A stretch of DNA of 64,000 nt from Actinokineospora sp. NBRC 105648 (GCF_030269645.1 NZ_BSTR01000010.1:62001-126000); one strand, 5' to 3'; counted from the stretch's first letter, positions 1 to 8,671 are shown. Numbers and translations are program-made. Notes: generated by a model from the sequence alone, not told the origin.

Positions 1-400
1 CAATCGAGCCCCGCTCTTACTTGGGTAGCTCGTGGGGTGTGCCGCACGCCGACCTACGGTCGACCTGCATGGTGGCTCATCGCTGGGGTTGCCCGAGGAA
101 AAGATGAGGGGCTCGATCTAGTGAACTCGCTTCGTGTGGGGCCCCTAGAGCACCGCGGTGGAGAGAAAAGGGCAGGGTAAGGGCATCCCCACCCACGGTA
201 AGTTTAGCGGCACTCTCCCCCCACACGAAGCGAGTCCACTAGATCGAGCATCCGTAACGGGCGTTGCTTTCCAGCGGGGTCGGCCTATCCGCTGCGGTTT
301 GCTGGGGGATGGGATTCTCTTGGGTGTCAGTGGGATCGGCCTGTCCGCTGCGGTTTGCTGGTGGACGGGATTCACTTGGGTTCTAGCGGGGGAGGGGTCT
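1..400. repeat. Composite palindromic repeat, copy A (left part cut by window edge)
   Basis: No gene is seen in 1-661. Positions 111-141 and 219-249 are 31-nt inverted arms with one mismatch, ending in GCTCGATCTAGTG and CACTAGATCGAGC. The 77-nt centre includes AGAGCACCGCGGTGG. Bases 1-110 match 47846-47955 closely, and bases 1-10 look like the end of another palindrome of the 47716-47855 type, so a larger composite is truncated by the edge. From about 276 a degenerate tract of period about 56 nt follows, with GTCGGCCTATCCGCTGCGGT-type units. Function unknown. Confidence 0.85.
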
Positions 401-661
401 TCAGTTGCGGTCTCGTGGTGGGCGGGTGGTTGGGTGGGGTTGTCGGTCGGGTGTGGCGAGACTTGCACTTTCCAGGGCCGGGGTGGCTTGCCTTCCGGCG
501 GAGGTGGGCTTTGTCGCCTGTCAGCGGGGTCGGTTCGCACGTGTCCCCGCTGATCGGTCCCACGATGCGAAGATCCACTAGAGGTTCACCCCGTGCTCTC
601 GGCGGGAGCGGGGTGGGTCCGGTTGAATGATCGTCGGAACACTCCCGGCGAAAGGGTCCCT

Positions 662-2521
662 GTGGACGACCGATTGGCCGCGTTGGCTGCCGCGCACGGT
701 GTTGCCGTGTCGTACGAGAACGGTGAGCGGCGACAGGTCGAGGTGGATCCGGCGGTGGTCTCGGCGATCTTGGCGCAGTTGGGTGCCGAGTCTGTGCCCG
801 TGGCCGCCGTGCCCAGTGTTGTTCGGCAGGGGGCGCGGGTCGAGGTCGGTCGTGGGGAGGTGGTGCTGGAGGACGGTGGTGTGGTCGCTGTCGACGGCGT
901 GCTGCCCGATCTCCCGCTCGGCTGGCACCGGCTCCGGGTGGGGGAGCGGGAGACGTCCTTGGCCGTGGCGCCGGTGCAGGTGCCGACGGTGCCGCGCACG
1001 TGGGGGTGGATGACTCAGCTCTACGCCCTGCACAGCCCGGATTCCTGGGGGATCGGCGACTACGCCGACCTGCGTGCGTTCGTCACCGCTGCCGCTCGCG
1101 ATGAGACCGGTGCGGTGCTGGTCAGTCCGGTCGCGGCCGGGGCACTGACACATCCGGTGCGGAAATCGCCGTACTCGCCGTCCAGTCGTCGGTTCCTGAA
1201 CCCGTTGCACCTGGCTGTCGCCGAGACCGCCGAGTTCCGAGCGGCTGACGCCGACGTCCGGCGGCGGGTGCTGGACCTGCGGCCGGAGCTCGGTGCGCAG
1301 ATCGACCACGACGCGGTGTGGCGGGCCAAGACTGCCGCGTTCGACCTGCTCGGGCCACAGTTGCCCGATCTCGCCGCGCTCGATCCGGCGCTGCTGGACT
1401 TCGCCACCTTCAGTGCGCTCGCCGAGGTCCACGGGCCGGATTGGCGTTCGTGGCCGCTCGACCTCCGTCACCCCTCCGGTCCACAGGTGGCTGCCGCGCG
1501 TCGGGAGCTGGCGTCGAGGGTCGCGTTCCACGCCTGGCTCCAGCTTCGCAGCGCCGAGCAGCTCGGTGCGGTCCGAGCGGCGGCGGCTGATCTGGCGGTC
1601 GGTGTGATCCACGATCTCCCGGTCGGGGTCGACCCGGGCGGTGCTGACGCGTGGTCGCTGCAGGATGTGCTGGCCTCGCAGGTCACCGTGGGGGCGCCGC
1701 CGGACGCGTTCAGCCCGCTCGGCCAGGACTGGGTGCTGCCGCCGTTCCACCCCGGGCGGTTGGCCGAGCACGGCTACCTGCCCTTCCGCGACATGATCCG
1801 TGCGGTGCTCGCGCATGGCGACGGCATCCGGGTCGACCACGTCGCGGGACTGTGGCGGCTCTGGTGGATCCCGCCGGGCGAGACGGCCGACCGGGGTACC
1901 TACGTGCACTACGACGCCGAGGCCATGCTCGGCGTGCTCGCCCTGGAGGCCCACCGCGCGGGCGCTGCCGTGATCGGTGAGGACTTGGGCACTGTGCCGG
2001 ACTACGTCACCGACACGCTCCAAGAACGTGGTGTGCTCAGCTGCGCGGTCGCCTGGTTCCAGCGCGACAAGGACGGTGAACCGCTGCCCCCCGACCGCTA
2101 TCCGGCGCAGGCGGCAGCCAGCATCTCGACCCACGACCTGCCCACAGCGCCCGGCTTCTTCGCCGACGAGCACGTGCGCGCGCGTGCGGAGCGGGGTCTG
2201 CTCACGGACGCCGATGCCGAGTACCGCAACGCGGCGAAGGAACGTACGGCGATCCTGCGGATGCTCACCGACGAGGGGTTGCTGGGCCCGGACCCGACCG
2301 TCGACGAGATCGTCCTGGCCCTGCACGCCATGCTGGCCAAGACGCCGTGTGCCCTGGTCTTCGCCTCGCCCTACGACCTGGTGGGTGAGGTGCGGCAGCC
2401 GAACCTGCCCGGCACGGTCGACCAGTACCCCAACTGGCGGCTCCCGCTACCGGTCACCGTCGAGGAGCTGTTCGCCCGCCCGGCCGTGCGCTCAGCCGTC
2501 GCCCTGCTCCGACGGCGCTGA
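662..2521 (+). CDS. malQ: 4-alpha-glucanotransferase (amylomaltase, GH77)
   Basis: Cytoplasmic disproportionating enzyme that transfers alpha-1,4-glucan segments between maltodextrins or glycogen breakdown products. The 619-residue protein has family signatures in order: SPYSPSSRRFLNPLHL near residue 175, the nucleophile region RVDHVAGLWRLWW near 391, the acid/base region VIGEDLGTVPDY near 437, SISTHDLPT, and a C-terminal GTVDQYPNWRLPLP. The GTG at 662 is chosen because GAAAGGG lies five bases upstream. An in-frame start at 593 would add residues unlike the family and lacks a ribosome site. The gene stands alone downstream of repeat copy A, with no trehalose or glycogen genes beside it. Identity is very secure; only the start is inferred. 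Confidence 0.96.
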   Translation: MDDRLAALAAAHGVAVSYENGERRQVEVDPAVVSAILAQLGAESVPVAAVPSVVRQGARVEVGRGEVVLEDGGVVAVDGVLPDLPLGWHRLRVGERETSLAVAPVQVPTVPRTWGWMTQLYALHSPDSWGIGDYADLRAFVTAAARDETGAVLVSPVAAGALTHPVRKSPYSPSSRRFLNPLHLAVAETAEFRAADADVRRRVLDLRPELGAQIDHDAVWRAKTAAFDLLGPQLPDLAALDPALLDFATFSALAEVHGPDWRSWPLDLRHPSGPQVAAARRELASRVAFHAWLQLRSAEQLGAVRAAAADLAVGVIHDLPVGVDPGGADAWSLQDVLASQVTVGAPPDAFSPLGQDWVLPPFHPGRLAEHGYLPFRDMIRAVLAHGDGIRVDHVAGLWRLWWIPPGETADRGTYVHYDAEAMLGVLALEAHRAGAAVIGEDLGTVPDYVTDTLQERGVLSCAVAWFQRDKDGEPLPPDRYPAQAAASISTHDLPTAPGFFADEHVRARAERGLLTDADAEYRNAAKERTAILRMLTDEGLLGPDPTVDEIVLALHAMLAKTPCALVFASPYDLVGEVRQPNLPGTVDQYPNWRLPLPVTVEELFARPAVRSAVALLRRR

Positions 2522-2550
2522 GGGCGACCGCGCGGCCCGGCTGCCGCCTG

Positions 2551-2643
2551 CTACTTGACCGCGTCCTCCAGCTCCGGAACGGGACTCACGCCGTGCTCCT
2601 CGAGCAGCGCGGTGTAGATCGGGTTCGGGTCGTTCTCCGGCAC
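2551..2643 (-). CDS. Possible 30-residue protein, unknown
   Basis: A short reading frame begins at GTG with AGGA four bases upstream and encodes a product beginning MPENDPNPIYTALLEEHG and ending EDAVK. Almost every codon ends in G or C, as in real genes here, and an in-frame TGA lies six codons before the start, so it is not the tail of a longer intact frame. It sits between malQ and the next minus-strand gene. I do not recognise the family. It could be a genuine small protein or the preserved end of a decayed gene. Confidence 0.4.
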   Translation of the reverse strand: MPENDPNPIYTALLEEHGVSPVPELEDAVK

Positions 2644-2757
2644 GGTGTCCTGCTTCCCTCAGGCTGTCTTGACTAGCCAGGTGTAGCCATTCCGCGCGGG
2701 GCTCACACCTGGAATCGCCGGACAGTTGCCGGTTCGCAATACACCGATAGAGTGATC

Positions 2758-3339
2758 TCAGGTGACCTGGAGCAGGTCCAGGTAGCCGGTGCTCGCCTGC
2801 CACAGGGCGTCCGCCACCGGTTCCAACTTACCTGGGCGCCAGCGCCGGTCGGTGTACTCGGCGTTCCGGTCCCGGAGGCCGCGCAGGCTCACCGCCAGCT
2901 CGTCGGCCAGCCGCGCGCGCAGCTCCTCCGCGCTCGGCTCGGCCACCCGAACGGACTCACCATCACCTGCGGCGATCGCTGTGAGTGACATCTCCTCGAC
3001 GCCGCCCGCCGCCGACCACACCAGCGCGGGCCGGTGCAGCACGTGGTTCCACACCGGTGCGCGCGCCGACCGCCAGTACGGCGTGACCGGCGTCTGCGGG
3101 AGGCGGGCCGCCGCCGCCCAGTGCCGCGCGCCGGACGGCTCGGTGCGCCACGGCACCTCGGGCAGGTCGACCACCAGGGCCACCGGGATCTCGTCCAGGT
3201 CGGCGGCCTTCCCGAGGACCTCGCCCGCCACCCACAGCGCCGACACCCGCAGCGGGAAGATCGACGCGGGCCGGGTCGCCATCTCGGCGCAGGTCTCGGC
3301 GAGGCTCTGCACGTGGTGCACGGCACGGGTCCACTTCAC
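2758..3339 (-). CDS. Conserved hypothetical protein, 193 residues
   Basis: A soluble protein without signal peptide or membrane segment, beginning VKWTRAVHHVQSLAETC. It has a hydrophobic strand IPVALVVDLPEVPWRT in its first half and an acidic helical region near residues 120-150, then RRWRPGKLEPVADALWQAS. The GTG at 3337-3339 has AGGA seven bases upstream. This type occurs as an uncharacterised single-copy gene in actinomycetes (recognition by resemblance only). It is divergent from the P450 gene, with a 117-bp gap that contains the palindrome ACGTACGT. No function can be assigned. Confidence 0.7.
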   Translation of the reverse strand: MKWTRAVHHVQSLAETCAEMATRPASIFPLRVSALWVAGEVLGKAADLDEIPVALVVDLPEVPWRTEPSGARHWAAAARLPQTPVTPYWRSARAPVWNHVLHRPALVWSAAGGVEEMSLTAIAAGDGESVRVAEPSAEELRARLADELAVSLRGLRDRNAEYTDRRWRPGKLEPVADALWQASTGYLDLLQVT

Positions 3340-3456
3340 CCGCCCATCCTGCCGCACCACCCCGGCCCTCACCGTCCGCGACTGGTCGTTGACGGTCCGG
3401 CGTGAACGGACGTACGTTTGGATCAAGGTTGGTGCCCAGCGCGACGAGGGGATCAG

Positions 3457-4647
3457 ATGACCGCGGCCGACGAGCGAACCCGCCAGTACCCGTTCAACAA
3501 GCAGGAGGGCCTCGACCTGGACCCCGCCTACCGGGCGGCCCGCGAGACGCCCGGCATGATCCGGGTCCAGATGCCCTTCGGTGAACCCGCCTGGCTGGCC
3601 ACCCGCTACGAGGACGCCCGCTTCGTGCTCGGCGACCGCCGCTTCAGCCGCGCGCTGGCCACCACCAGCGACGAGCCGCGCACCCAGTCCTACCAGCGCG
3701 CGGGCGGCATCCTGGCGATGGACCCGCCCGACCACACCCGGCTGCGGGTGCTGATCGCCAGCGCGTTCACCGTGCGTCGGGTGGAGAAGCTGCGCCCCCG
3801 GGTCCGCGAACTCGCCGAGGGCCTGCTGCGCGACATGGTCGCCGCGGGCGCGCCCGCCGACCTGGTCGACGCGTTCGCCCTGCCACTGCCCGTGCAGGTC
3901 ATCTGCGAGCTGCTCGGCGTCCCGGCCGAGGACCGCCACCTGTTCCGCGCCTGGAGCGACGCGCTGCTGTCCACCTCCTCGCTCACCCTCGAGGAGTACC
4001 AGCGCAACGACTCCGAACTGCGCGCCTACATCGCGGGCCTGGTGGCGCTGCGCCGCGCCGAACCCGCCGACGACCTGATGAGCGCGCTGATCGCCGCGCG
4101 CGCCGAGGACGAGGACCGGCTCTCCGAGACCGAGCTGGTCGAGCTGTGCGTGGCGGTGCTGGTCGCCGGGCACGAGACCACCGCGACCCAGATCCCGAAC
4201 TTCGCGCACGTCCTGCTGGCCAACCCCGACCGGCTCGCCCAGCTGCGCGCCGACCCCGGCCTGATCCCGGCCGCGGTCGAGGAGCTGCTGCGGTTCATCC
4301 CGCTCGGCGCCGGGTCGGCCTTCGCCCGCTACGCCACCGAGGACGTCCAGGTGGGCGAGGTGCTGGTCCGCGCGGGCGAACCGGTGCTCGCCGCGATCGG
4401 GTCAGCCAACCACGACGACGCCCGCTTCCCCGCCGCCGACACGCTCCGCTTCGACCGCGAGGAGACCTCCCACCTGGGCTTCGGCCACGGTGTGCACCAC
4501 TGCCTCGGCGCCCCGCTTGCCCGGCTGGAGCTGCAAGAGGCGCTGCGCGCGCTGGTCACGCTCGACGGCCTGCGCGAGGCGTCGGAACCGGTGTGGAAGA
4601 CCCAGATGCTGGTGCGCGGGCCGCGCAGCATGCCGGTGGCGTGGTGA
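3457..4647 (+). CDS. Cytochrome P450
   Basis: Haem-thiolate monooxygenase of the soluble bacterial class, 396 residues. Visible motifs are the I-helix AGHETTATQ near residue 237 (oxygen activation), the K-helix EELLR at 275-279, and the haem loop HLGFGHGVHHCLGAPLARLE with the cysteine ligand near 349. The ATG at 3457 is preceded by GAGGGG six bases upstream; a 13-codon longer frame lacks this. The stop overlaps the start of a 3Fe-4S ferredoxin gene, which is therefore its probable electron donor. Substrate unknown: nearby genes do not form an obvious pathway, so it may act in secondary metabolism or xenobiotic hydroxylation. Confidence 0.95.
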   Translation: MTAADERTRQYPFNKQEGLDLDPAYRAARETPGMIRVQMPFGEPAWLATRYEDARFVLGDRRFSRALATTSDEPRTQSYQRAGGILAMDPPDHTRLRVLIASAFTVRRVEKLRPRVRELAEGLLRDMVAAGAPADLVDAFALPLPVQVICELLGVPAEDRHLFRAWSDALLSTSSLTLEEYQRNDSELRAYIAGLVALRRAEPADDLMSALIAARAEDEDRLSETELVELCVAVLVAGHETTATQIPNFAHVLLANPDRLAQLRADPGLIPAAVEELLRFIPLGAGSAFARYATEDVQVGEVLVRAGEPVLAAIGSANHDDARFPAADTLRFDREETSHLGFGHGVHHCLGAPLARLELQEALRALVTLDGLREASEPVWKTQMLVRGPRSMPVAW

Positions 4648-4871
4648 CCGCCCCGACCTGGACCGTGCACGTCGACAGCGGGCTGTGCATGGGATCGGGC
4701 ATCTGCGCGGGCGCCAAGCCGGGCGTCTTCCGGCTCGACGGACCAGCCGCCGAGGCCGCGGTCGACCAGCTGGCCCCGGACGAGGCCGTCCTCGACGTCG
4801 CGGACATGTGCCCGGCCGGCGCCATCACGGTGCACGACGCCGAGGGCACCGAGATCGGCCCCCGGCCCTGA
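4644..4871 (+). CDS. 3Fe-4S ferredoxin, P450 partner
   Basis: A 75-residue electron carrier. Cysteines 15, 21 and 56 fit the three-ligand pattern of P450-associated ferredoxins: DSGLCMGSGIC, then DMCPAGAI. The usual second cysteine of a 4Fe-4S site is replaced by glycine 18 or a neighbour, which indicates a 3Fe-4S cluster. It starts at GTG 4644 in a GTGA overlap with the P450 stop, so the two are translationally coupled. A ferredoxin reductase gene is not in the window. A second GTG lies one codon upstream. Confidence 0.93.
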   Translation: MTAPTWTVHVDSGLCMGSGICAGAKPGVFRLDGPAAEAAVDQLAPDEAVLDVADMCPAGAITVHDAEGTEIGPRP

Positions 4872-4875
4872 CCCC

Positions 4876-4906
4876 GGCTCGGGTGGGCGGCCCGCCCACC
4901 CGAGCC
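4876..4906. terminator. Bidirectional hairpin terminator
   Basis: Perfect 14-bp arms GGCTCGGGTGGGCG and CGCCCACCCGAGCC around a 3-nt loop, located between the convergent ferredoxin and hisG genes. Confidence 0.8.
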
Positions 4907-4913
4907 GTCGGGC

Positions 4914-5777
4914 TCAGATCCGGCTGGACTCCAGCGGCGTCACCAGGATCGCCCGCGCGCCGACCTCCCACAGCTCGTCCATCACGAACGGCGCCCGGTC
5001 GCGCAGCACCAGGGAGCGCACGGCCACCCAGCCCTCCCGGGCCAGCGGCGAGACCGTCGGCGCCTCGATGCCCGGTGTCAGCGCGCACGCGGCCTCCTGG
5101 ATCGCCACCGGGCAGTCGTAGTCGATCATCACGTACTGCCGGGCGATCAGCACGCCCTTGAGCCGCCGGTGCACCCGGTCTATCGCGGTCAGCGCCTCCT
5201 CGTCGAGAGCCTCGCGCGGGGCGTGGATCAACACCGCCTCCGAGCGCAGGATCGGCTCCCCGAACACCTCCAGACCCGAGTTGCGCAGGCTGGTGCCGGT
5301 CTCCACCACGTCGGCCACCGCGTCGGCGATGCCCAGCTGCACGGAGGTCTCCACCGCACCGTCGAGGCGGACGAGGTTGGCCGTGACGCCGTGCTCGGCC
5401 AGGTGCTTCGCCACCAGACCGGGGTAGCTGGTGGCCACCCGGCGACCGTCGAGGTCGCGCACGTCGGCCATCACGCCGGGGCGCGCGGCGAACCGGAAGG
5501 TCGACGCGGAGTAACCGAGCGGGAGGACCTCCTCGGCACCGGTGTCGGCGTCGATGAGCAGATCACGGCCGGTGATGCCCGCGTCCAGGGTGCCGGAGCC
5601 GACGTAGAGGGCGATGTCGCGCGGGCGCAGGAAGAAGAAGCGCACGTCGTTGCGGGTGTCGTCGATCATCAGCTCGCGGTTGCCGCGATGGACCCGGTAC
5701 CCGGCAGCGGAGAGGAGCTGTTCGGAGGGGAGGCTGAGCGACCCCTTGTTGGGCACGGCGATCCGTAGCGTGGTCAC
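4914..5777 (-). CDS. hisG: ATP phosphoribosyltransferase, long form
   Basis: Catalyses the first step of histidine biosynthesis, joining ATP and PRPP; it is normally feedback-inhibited by histidine. The 287-residue product has the N-terminal LRIAVPNKGSLSLPSEQLL, the substrate loop LYVGSGTLDAGITGRDLL, the PRPP-binding stretch near VETGTSLRNSGLEVFGE, and a C-terminal regulatory domain with the strand VRSLVLRDRAPFVMDELW, so it is the long allosteric form. The GTG at 5775-5777 is chosen because the product then starts like characterised actinobacterial HisG. Another GTG lies six codons upstream. No hisE is adjacent. Repeat copy B lies directly upstream, in the divergent promoter region. Confidence 0.95.
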   Translation of the reverse strand: MTTLRIAVPNKGSLSLPSEQLLSAAGYRVHRGNRELMIDDTRNDVRFFFLRPRDIALYVGSGTLDAGITGRDLLIDADTGAEEVLPLGYSASTFRFAARPGVMADVRDLDGRRVATSYPGLVAKHLAEHGVTANLVRLDGAVETSVQLGIADAVADVVETGTSLRNSGLEVFGEPILRSEAVLIHAPREALDEEALTAIDRVHRRLKGVLIARQYVMIDYDCPVAIQEAACALTPGIEAPTVSPLAREGWVAVRSLVLRDRAPFVMDELWEVGARAILVTPLESSRI

Positions 5778-5844
5778 GCGCTGGAATCTTGCCACAGGGG
5801 GGTGGCGGGTCGGTGTGTGATCCCGGCTGGGTCTTGCTCGTCTT

Positions 5845-6120
5845 TGTGTTGCCGTCTTCGTTGCCGGGGTTGCGAGCGGGGGCTCGATCTAGGACTTGCT
5901 TGAGCGCTGCCGTCTTCGTTGCCCGGGTTTCGAGCATGGCTCGATCTAGTGAACTCGCTTCGTGTGGGGCCCCTAAAGCACCGCGGTGGGAAAGAAGGGC
6001 GGGTGAAGGGCATTCCCACCACACGGCGAGTTTAGCGGTGCTCTCCCCCCACACGAAGCGAGTCCACTAGATCGAGCATCCGTAGCGGGGCCGGCGGTAC
6101 CAGCGGGGTCGGCCTCTCCG
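5845..6120. repeat. Palindromic repeat, copy B
   Basis: Inverted 31-nt arms at 5939-5969 and 6047-6077 are almost identical in sequence to copies A and D, with the centre diverged in length. Before it, a roughly 57-nt unit containing TGCCGTCTTCGTTGCC and GGCTCGATCTAG occurs twice (about 5850 and 5907). After it, the CAGCGGGGTCGGCC tract found after A and D recurs. It fills most of the 500-bp gap between divergent hisG and the ArsR gene; no gene is seen in that gap. Confidence 0.85.
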
Positions 6121-6241
6121 CTGCGGTCTGGTGGGGGTGGGGTCTGCGCTGCGCTGCGCTGTGGTTGGTAGGTGGGTGGGGCAGGTGTGGTGGTGGGCGG
6201 GCTGCGGGGGGAGCTATGGGGTGGGGGGTGCGGATGGGGTG

Positions 6242-6298
6242 TTGACAAAATCTGTTTTTACGTACAAGGTTGTTTTTGCCATGAGAGATGTCTTGTAC
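6242..6298 (+). promoter_or_regulatory. Promoter and probable ArsR operator
   Basis: TTGACA at 6242-6247 and TACAAG at 6263-6268 make a plausible promoter 15 bp apart, in an AT-rich patch. GTACAAG (6262-6268) and CTTGTAC (6292-6298) form a perfect 7-bp inverted repeat centred on the ATG at 6281, suggesting autoregulation. No ribosome site is visible, so the transcript may be nearly leaderless. Confidence 0.55.
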
Positions 6299-6832
6299 TT
6301 GGAGCAGATGGAGCAGGCCGAGGCACTGCTCAAGCCGGCGCGGGTTGAGGTGTTGCGGTTGTTGGCTGAGCCGCGTACCTGCTCGGAGGTCGCAGGCAGC
6401 CTTGGTCAGACCCCGCAGCGGGTCTACTACCACGTGAAGAAGCTGGTTGAGGTCGGGTTGGTCGTGCTGGTGGCCGAGCGGAAGGTCCGCGCGCTCACCG
6501 AGGGCGTCTACCAGGCGGCCGCTCGGTCTTACTGGGTCTCGCCCCGGTTGGTCGGCCGGGTCACCCCGCGCGGGGAGGAGCTCGTGTTGGGGTATCTGGT
6601 GGACCTCGCCGAGCAGGTGCAGGCGGATGTCGCCGCGCTTGACCGGGCCGCGTCCGAGTTGCCGTCGGTGGGGGTGTCCGGGGCGATCCGGTTGCCGCCC
6701 GAGCGTCGGGCCGAGTTCTTCGCCGAGCTCCAGACCACTCTGCAAGACCTGTTCACCCGCTACGGCGGTGCGGTGGGGGATCCCTTCGCGCTGGTCGTGG
6801 CCTGTTATCCGAAGGAGAACCCTGATGAGTGA
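6281..6832 (+). CDS. ArsR-like winged-helix transcription regulator
   Basis: A 183-residue DNA-binding protein. The winged helix spans about residues 15-75: LKPARVEVLRLLAEPRTCSE is followed by a recognition helix in QTPQRVYYHVKKL and a wing near VLVAERKVRALTEG. There are no metal-binding cysteines, so it is not a metal sensor. The C-terminal half is helical and probably mediates dimerisation or ligand binding. The ATG at 6281 is the first start that removes a GC-rich, non-family N-terminus. It overlaps the following SRPBCC gene by eight bases, a common ArsR-SRPBCC operon arrangement. It probably represses its own operon through the inverted repeat at its start. Confidence 0.9.
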   Translation: MRDVLYLEQMEQAEALLKPARVEVLRLLAEPRTCSEVAGSLGQTPQRVYYHVKKLVEVGLVVLVAERKVRALTEGVYQAAARSYWVSPRLVGRVTPRGEELVLGYLVDLAEQVQADVAALDRAASELPSVGVSGAIRLPPERRAEFFAELQTTLQDLFTRYGGAVGDPFALVVACYPKENPDE

Positions 6833-7667
6833 GCCCTTGGTCCTCAAGGCCCGGATCGCCGCCCCGGTCGACCGGGTGCGTGCCGCGTTGACCGATCCGG
6901 TGGAGTTGCGCGGTTGGCTGGCCGAGCACGTCGAGGCGGGTGCCGACCGGTTCGAGTTCTGGGGGGTGTCCATCCCGGAGGGCGACGCGCCGCACCAGCG
7001 GTTGGTGTCGTGGGAGCCGTTGACCTTCACCTGGGACCTGGCCGGGGAGACGACCACGGTGAGCTTCGAGCTGGCGGCGGTGGGGGAGGAGACGTCGTTG
7101 ACGTTGACCCAGAGCCACTTCGTCGGCTGGCCGGCGGCCGCGACGACCGAAGAGGGGGCGTTGGCGCTGGTGGGGACGTTCTGGGGGTTGGCGCTGGCCA
7201 ACCTCGTGGAGCACATCGAGGGTCGCGCGCTGACCCCGCGCGTTGACCTGACCGGGTCGGACCTGTCGGCGACGATCGACATCGCGGCGTCGGCGGACCG
7301 GGTGTACCAGGCCCTGACCGACCAGGACGAGTTCGCGGCCTGGTTCGGCTACCAGGTGGGCATCGAGCCGCACGTCGGTGGCCGGTGGGCCATGGGCGGG
7401 TTCGAGAACAACCCGTCGCCCGCCCGGGTGGCGGTGGCGGAGCCGGGGCGGGCGTTCAGCCTGGACTTCGGGCCGGGGTACGGGGTGGCGTCCTGGGAGC
7501 TGGCGGAGTCCGACGGTCGGACCCGGCTCACCTTCGTGCAGAGCGGTTTCGGCGACAACCCGCCCTACAACGGCTGGCTGGGCTGGCTCAGCGGGTTCGC
7601 CGAGCTGCGCCGCTACCTGGAGCAGTCCGACTGGCGCTCCACCTGGGTCGACCTGGTTATCGCCTGA
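6825..7667 (+). CDS. Tandem SRPBCC (AHSA1-like) protein
   Basis: 280 residues forming two START/SRPBCC folds. The first starts MSEPLVLKARIAAPVDRVRA and carries the pattern ALTDPVELRGWL. The second begins near residue 143 with ATIDIAASADRVYQALTD and carries FAAWFGYQVG. The fold makes a hydrophobic cavity that binds lipophilic ligands; the ligand is unknown. The ATG at 6825 has AAGGAG seven bases upstream, inside the end of the ArsR gene, so expression is coupled. The duplication of the domain in one chain is somewhat unusual. The gene is convergent with 8060-8671. Confidence 0.88.
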   Translation: MSEPLVLKARIAAPVDRVRAALTDPVELRGWLAEHVEAGADRFEFWGVSIPEGDAPHQRLVSWEPLTFTWDLAGETTTVSFELAAVGEETSLTLTQSHFVGWPAAATTEEGALALVGTFWGLALANLVEHIEGRALTPRVDLTGSDLSATIDIAASADRVYQALTDQDEFAAWFGYQVGIEPHVGGRWAMGGFENNPSPARVAVAEPGRAFSLDFGPGYGVASWELAESDGRTRLTFVQSGFGDNPPYNGWLGWLSGFAELRRYLEQSDWRSTWVDLVIA

Positions 7668-7793
7668 CCCGCCGCGCGCGGGGGCACGCCGGTGGTTCGG
7701 GGTGCACCGCGGTGGTAGGGGACGCAGGTGGGCGGGTAGTGCCCGGGTGGCCTGAACGTCAAGGGCCACAGTGGAAGACGTAAGACCCGGCGA

Positions 7794-7829
7794 GGCCGGA
7801 CACGCAGGGCGTAGGTCGCGTGTCCGGCC
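7794..7829. terminator. Bidirectional hairpin terminator in a gene-free gap
   Basis: Perfect 12-bp arms GGCCGGACACGC and GCGTGTCCGGCC around a 12-nt loop lie between two convergent genes. The rest of the 392-bp gap (7668-8059) shows no convincing gene on either strand. Confidence 0.65.
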
Positions 7830-8059
7830 CGTACCCGTGGCCGACCCACCATTCGGGTGGCCCGGGGCCCGGAGCCGTCGGCCCGCTTGTGCAGGGGCCG
7901 TCCGCGCTCCGATCGGAGTGTTGCAGGGTGTCTATGACAATGCCGGAGCCCCGGCCCGCGCGCCCATCCCAAAGGCTCATAGTTTCGGGTTATGCACCAT
8001 TCGCCCGATCGTCGGACCGGCTGACCCGGATGGGGGACGACAGGTGTCGGAGCGCGTTC

Positions 8060-8671
8060 CTACGACTGCGGCAGGTCAGGGCAGAACTGGGCCAGCGCGG
8101 CACCCCGGGCGGCGGTGATCTCCTCGGTCGAGGCCGCTCCCTCGGTCACCGCGGTCCAGGCGTCGATCGAGCCGCGGCTGAACTCCTGGGCCTCCAGCGA
8201 GTTCGCCGCCGCCACCGGGTCGTCGGCCACCTCGCCGGCGAAGTACAGGGCAAGGCCGAGCAGCGCGCCGTCCCAGCCCGGGCCGACGTACAGCGAGCCC
8301 GCCGCGCTGCCCGCCATCGCCAACGGCACCGTGTGGAGCAGGTCCAGCACGGTCTCCGCGCCCGCCGCGGTCAGCGTGACCTCGACGATGCTCGTCGGAC
8401 CGCCGAACGTCACCCGCAGCCGCGTTGGCGGCTCGCAGTCGAGGATGTCGCCGCTCGCGTTGCCCTCCAGCTCGAAGGTGCCGCCCGCGCGCAGGTCGCC
8501 GCTGATCGGCAGGAACCAGCGGCGCAGCCGCTCGGGGTCGGTGAGCGCGTCCCACACCTCCGCCGGGTCGGCGTCGTAGCGGCGGCTCAGCCGCACCGCG
8601 ACGGTGTCGCTGTCGGTCTCGGCGGCCACCCGCCGGATGGTGGCCGCGAGCTGGGTGACGATGTCGATCAT
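8060..8671 (-). CDS. SRPBCC (AHSA1-like) domain protein
   Basis: 203 residues with one START-like fold. The N-terminal extension MIDIVTQLAATIRRVA precedes VRLSRRYDADPAEVWDALTD and ERLRRWFLPISGDLRAGGTF, the classic AHSA1 pattern. The C-terminal part (about 130-203) is a helical tail with acidic patches. The ATG has AAGGA six bases upstream. It overlaps the upstream ArsR gene by four bases (ATGA) and is therefore its co-expressed partner. This pair repeats, in opposite orientation, the ArsR-SRPBCC arrangement at 6281-7667. The ligand is unknown. Confidence 0.9.
   Translation of the reverse strand: MIDIVTQLAATIRRVAAETDSDTVAVRLSRRYDADPAEVWDALTDPERLRRWFLPISGDLRAGGTFELEGNASGDILDCEPPTRLRVTFGGPTSIVEVTLTAAGAETVLDLLHTVPLAMAGSAAGSLYVGPGWDGALLGLALYFAGEVADDPVAAANSLEAQEFSRGSIDAWTAVTEGAASTEEITAARGAALAQFCPDLPQS

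Noticed and set aside
578-2326. Long open frame on the minus strand opposite malQ
   Set aside because: It is Arg/Gly/His-rich with no domain, antisense to a clear GH77 enzyme; high GC keeps such shadow frames open.
7668-8059. Possible tRNA or small gene in the gap
   Set aside because: No cloverleaf or TPsiC-like sequence was found; only a terminator hairpin is supported.
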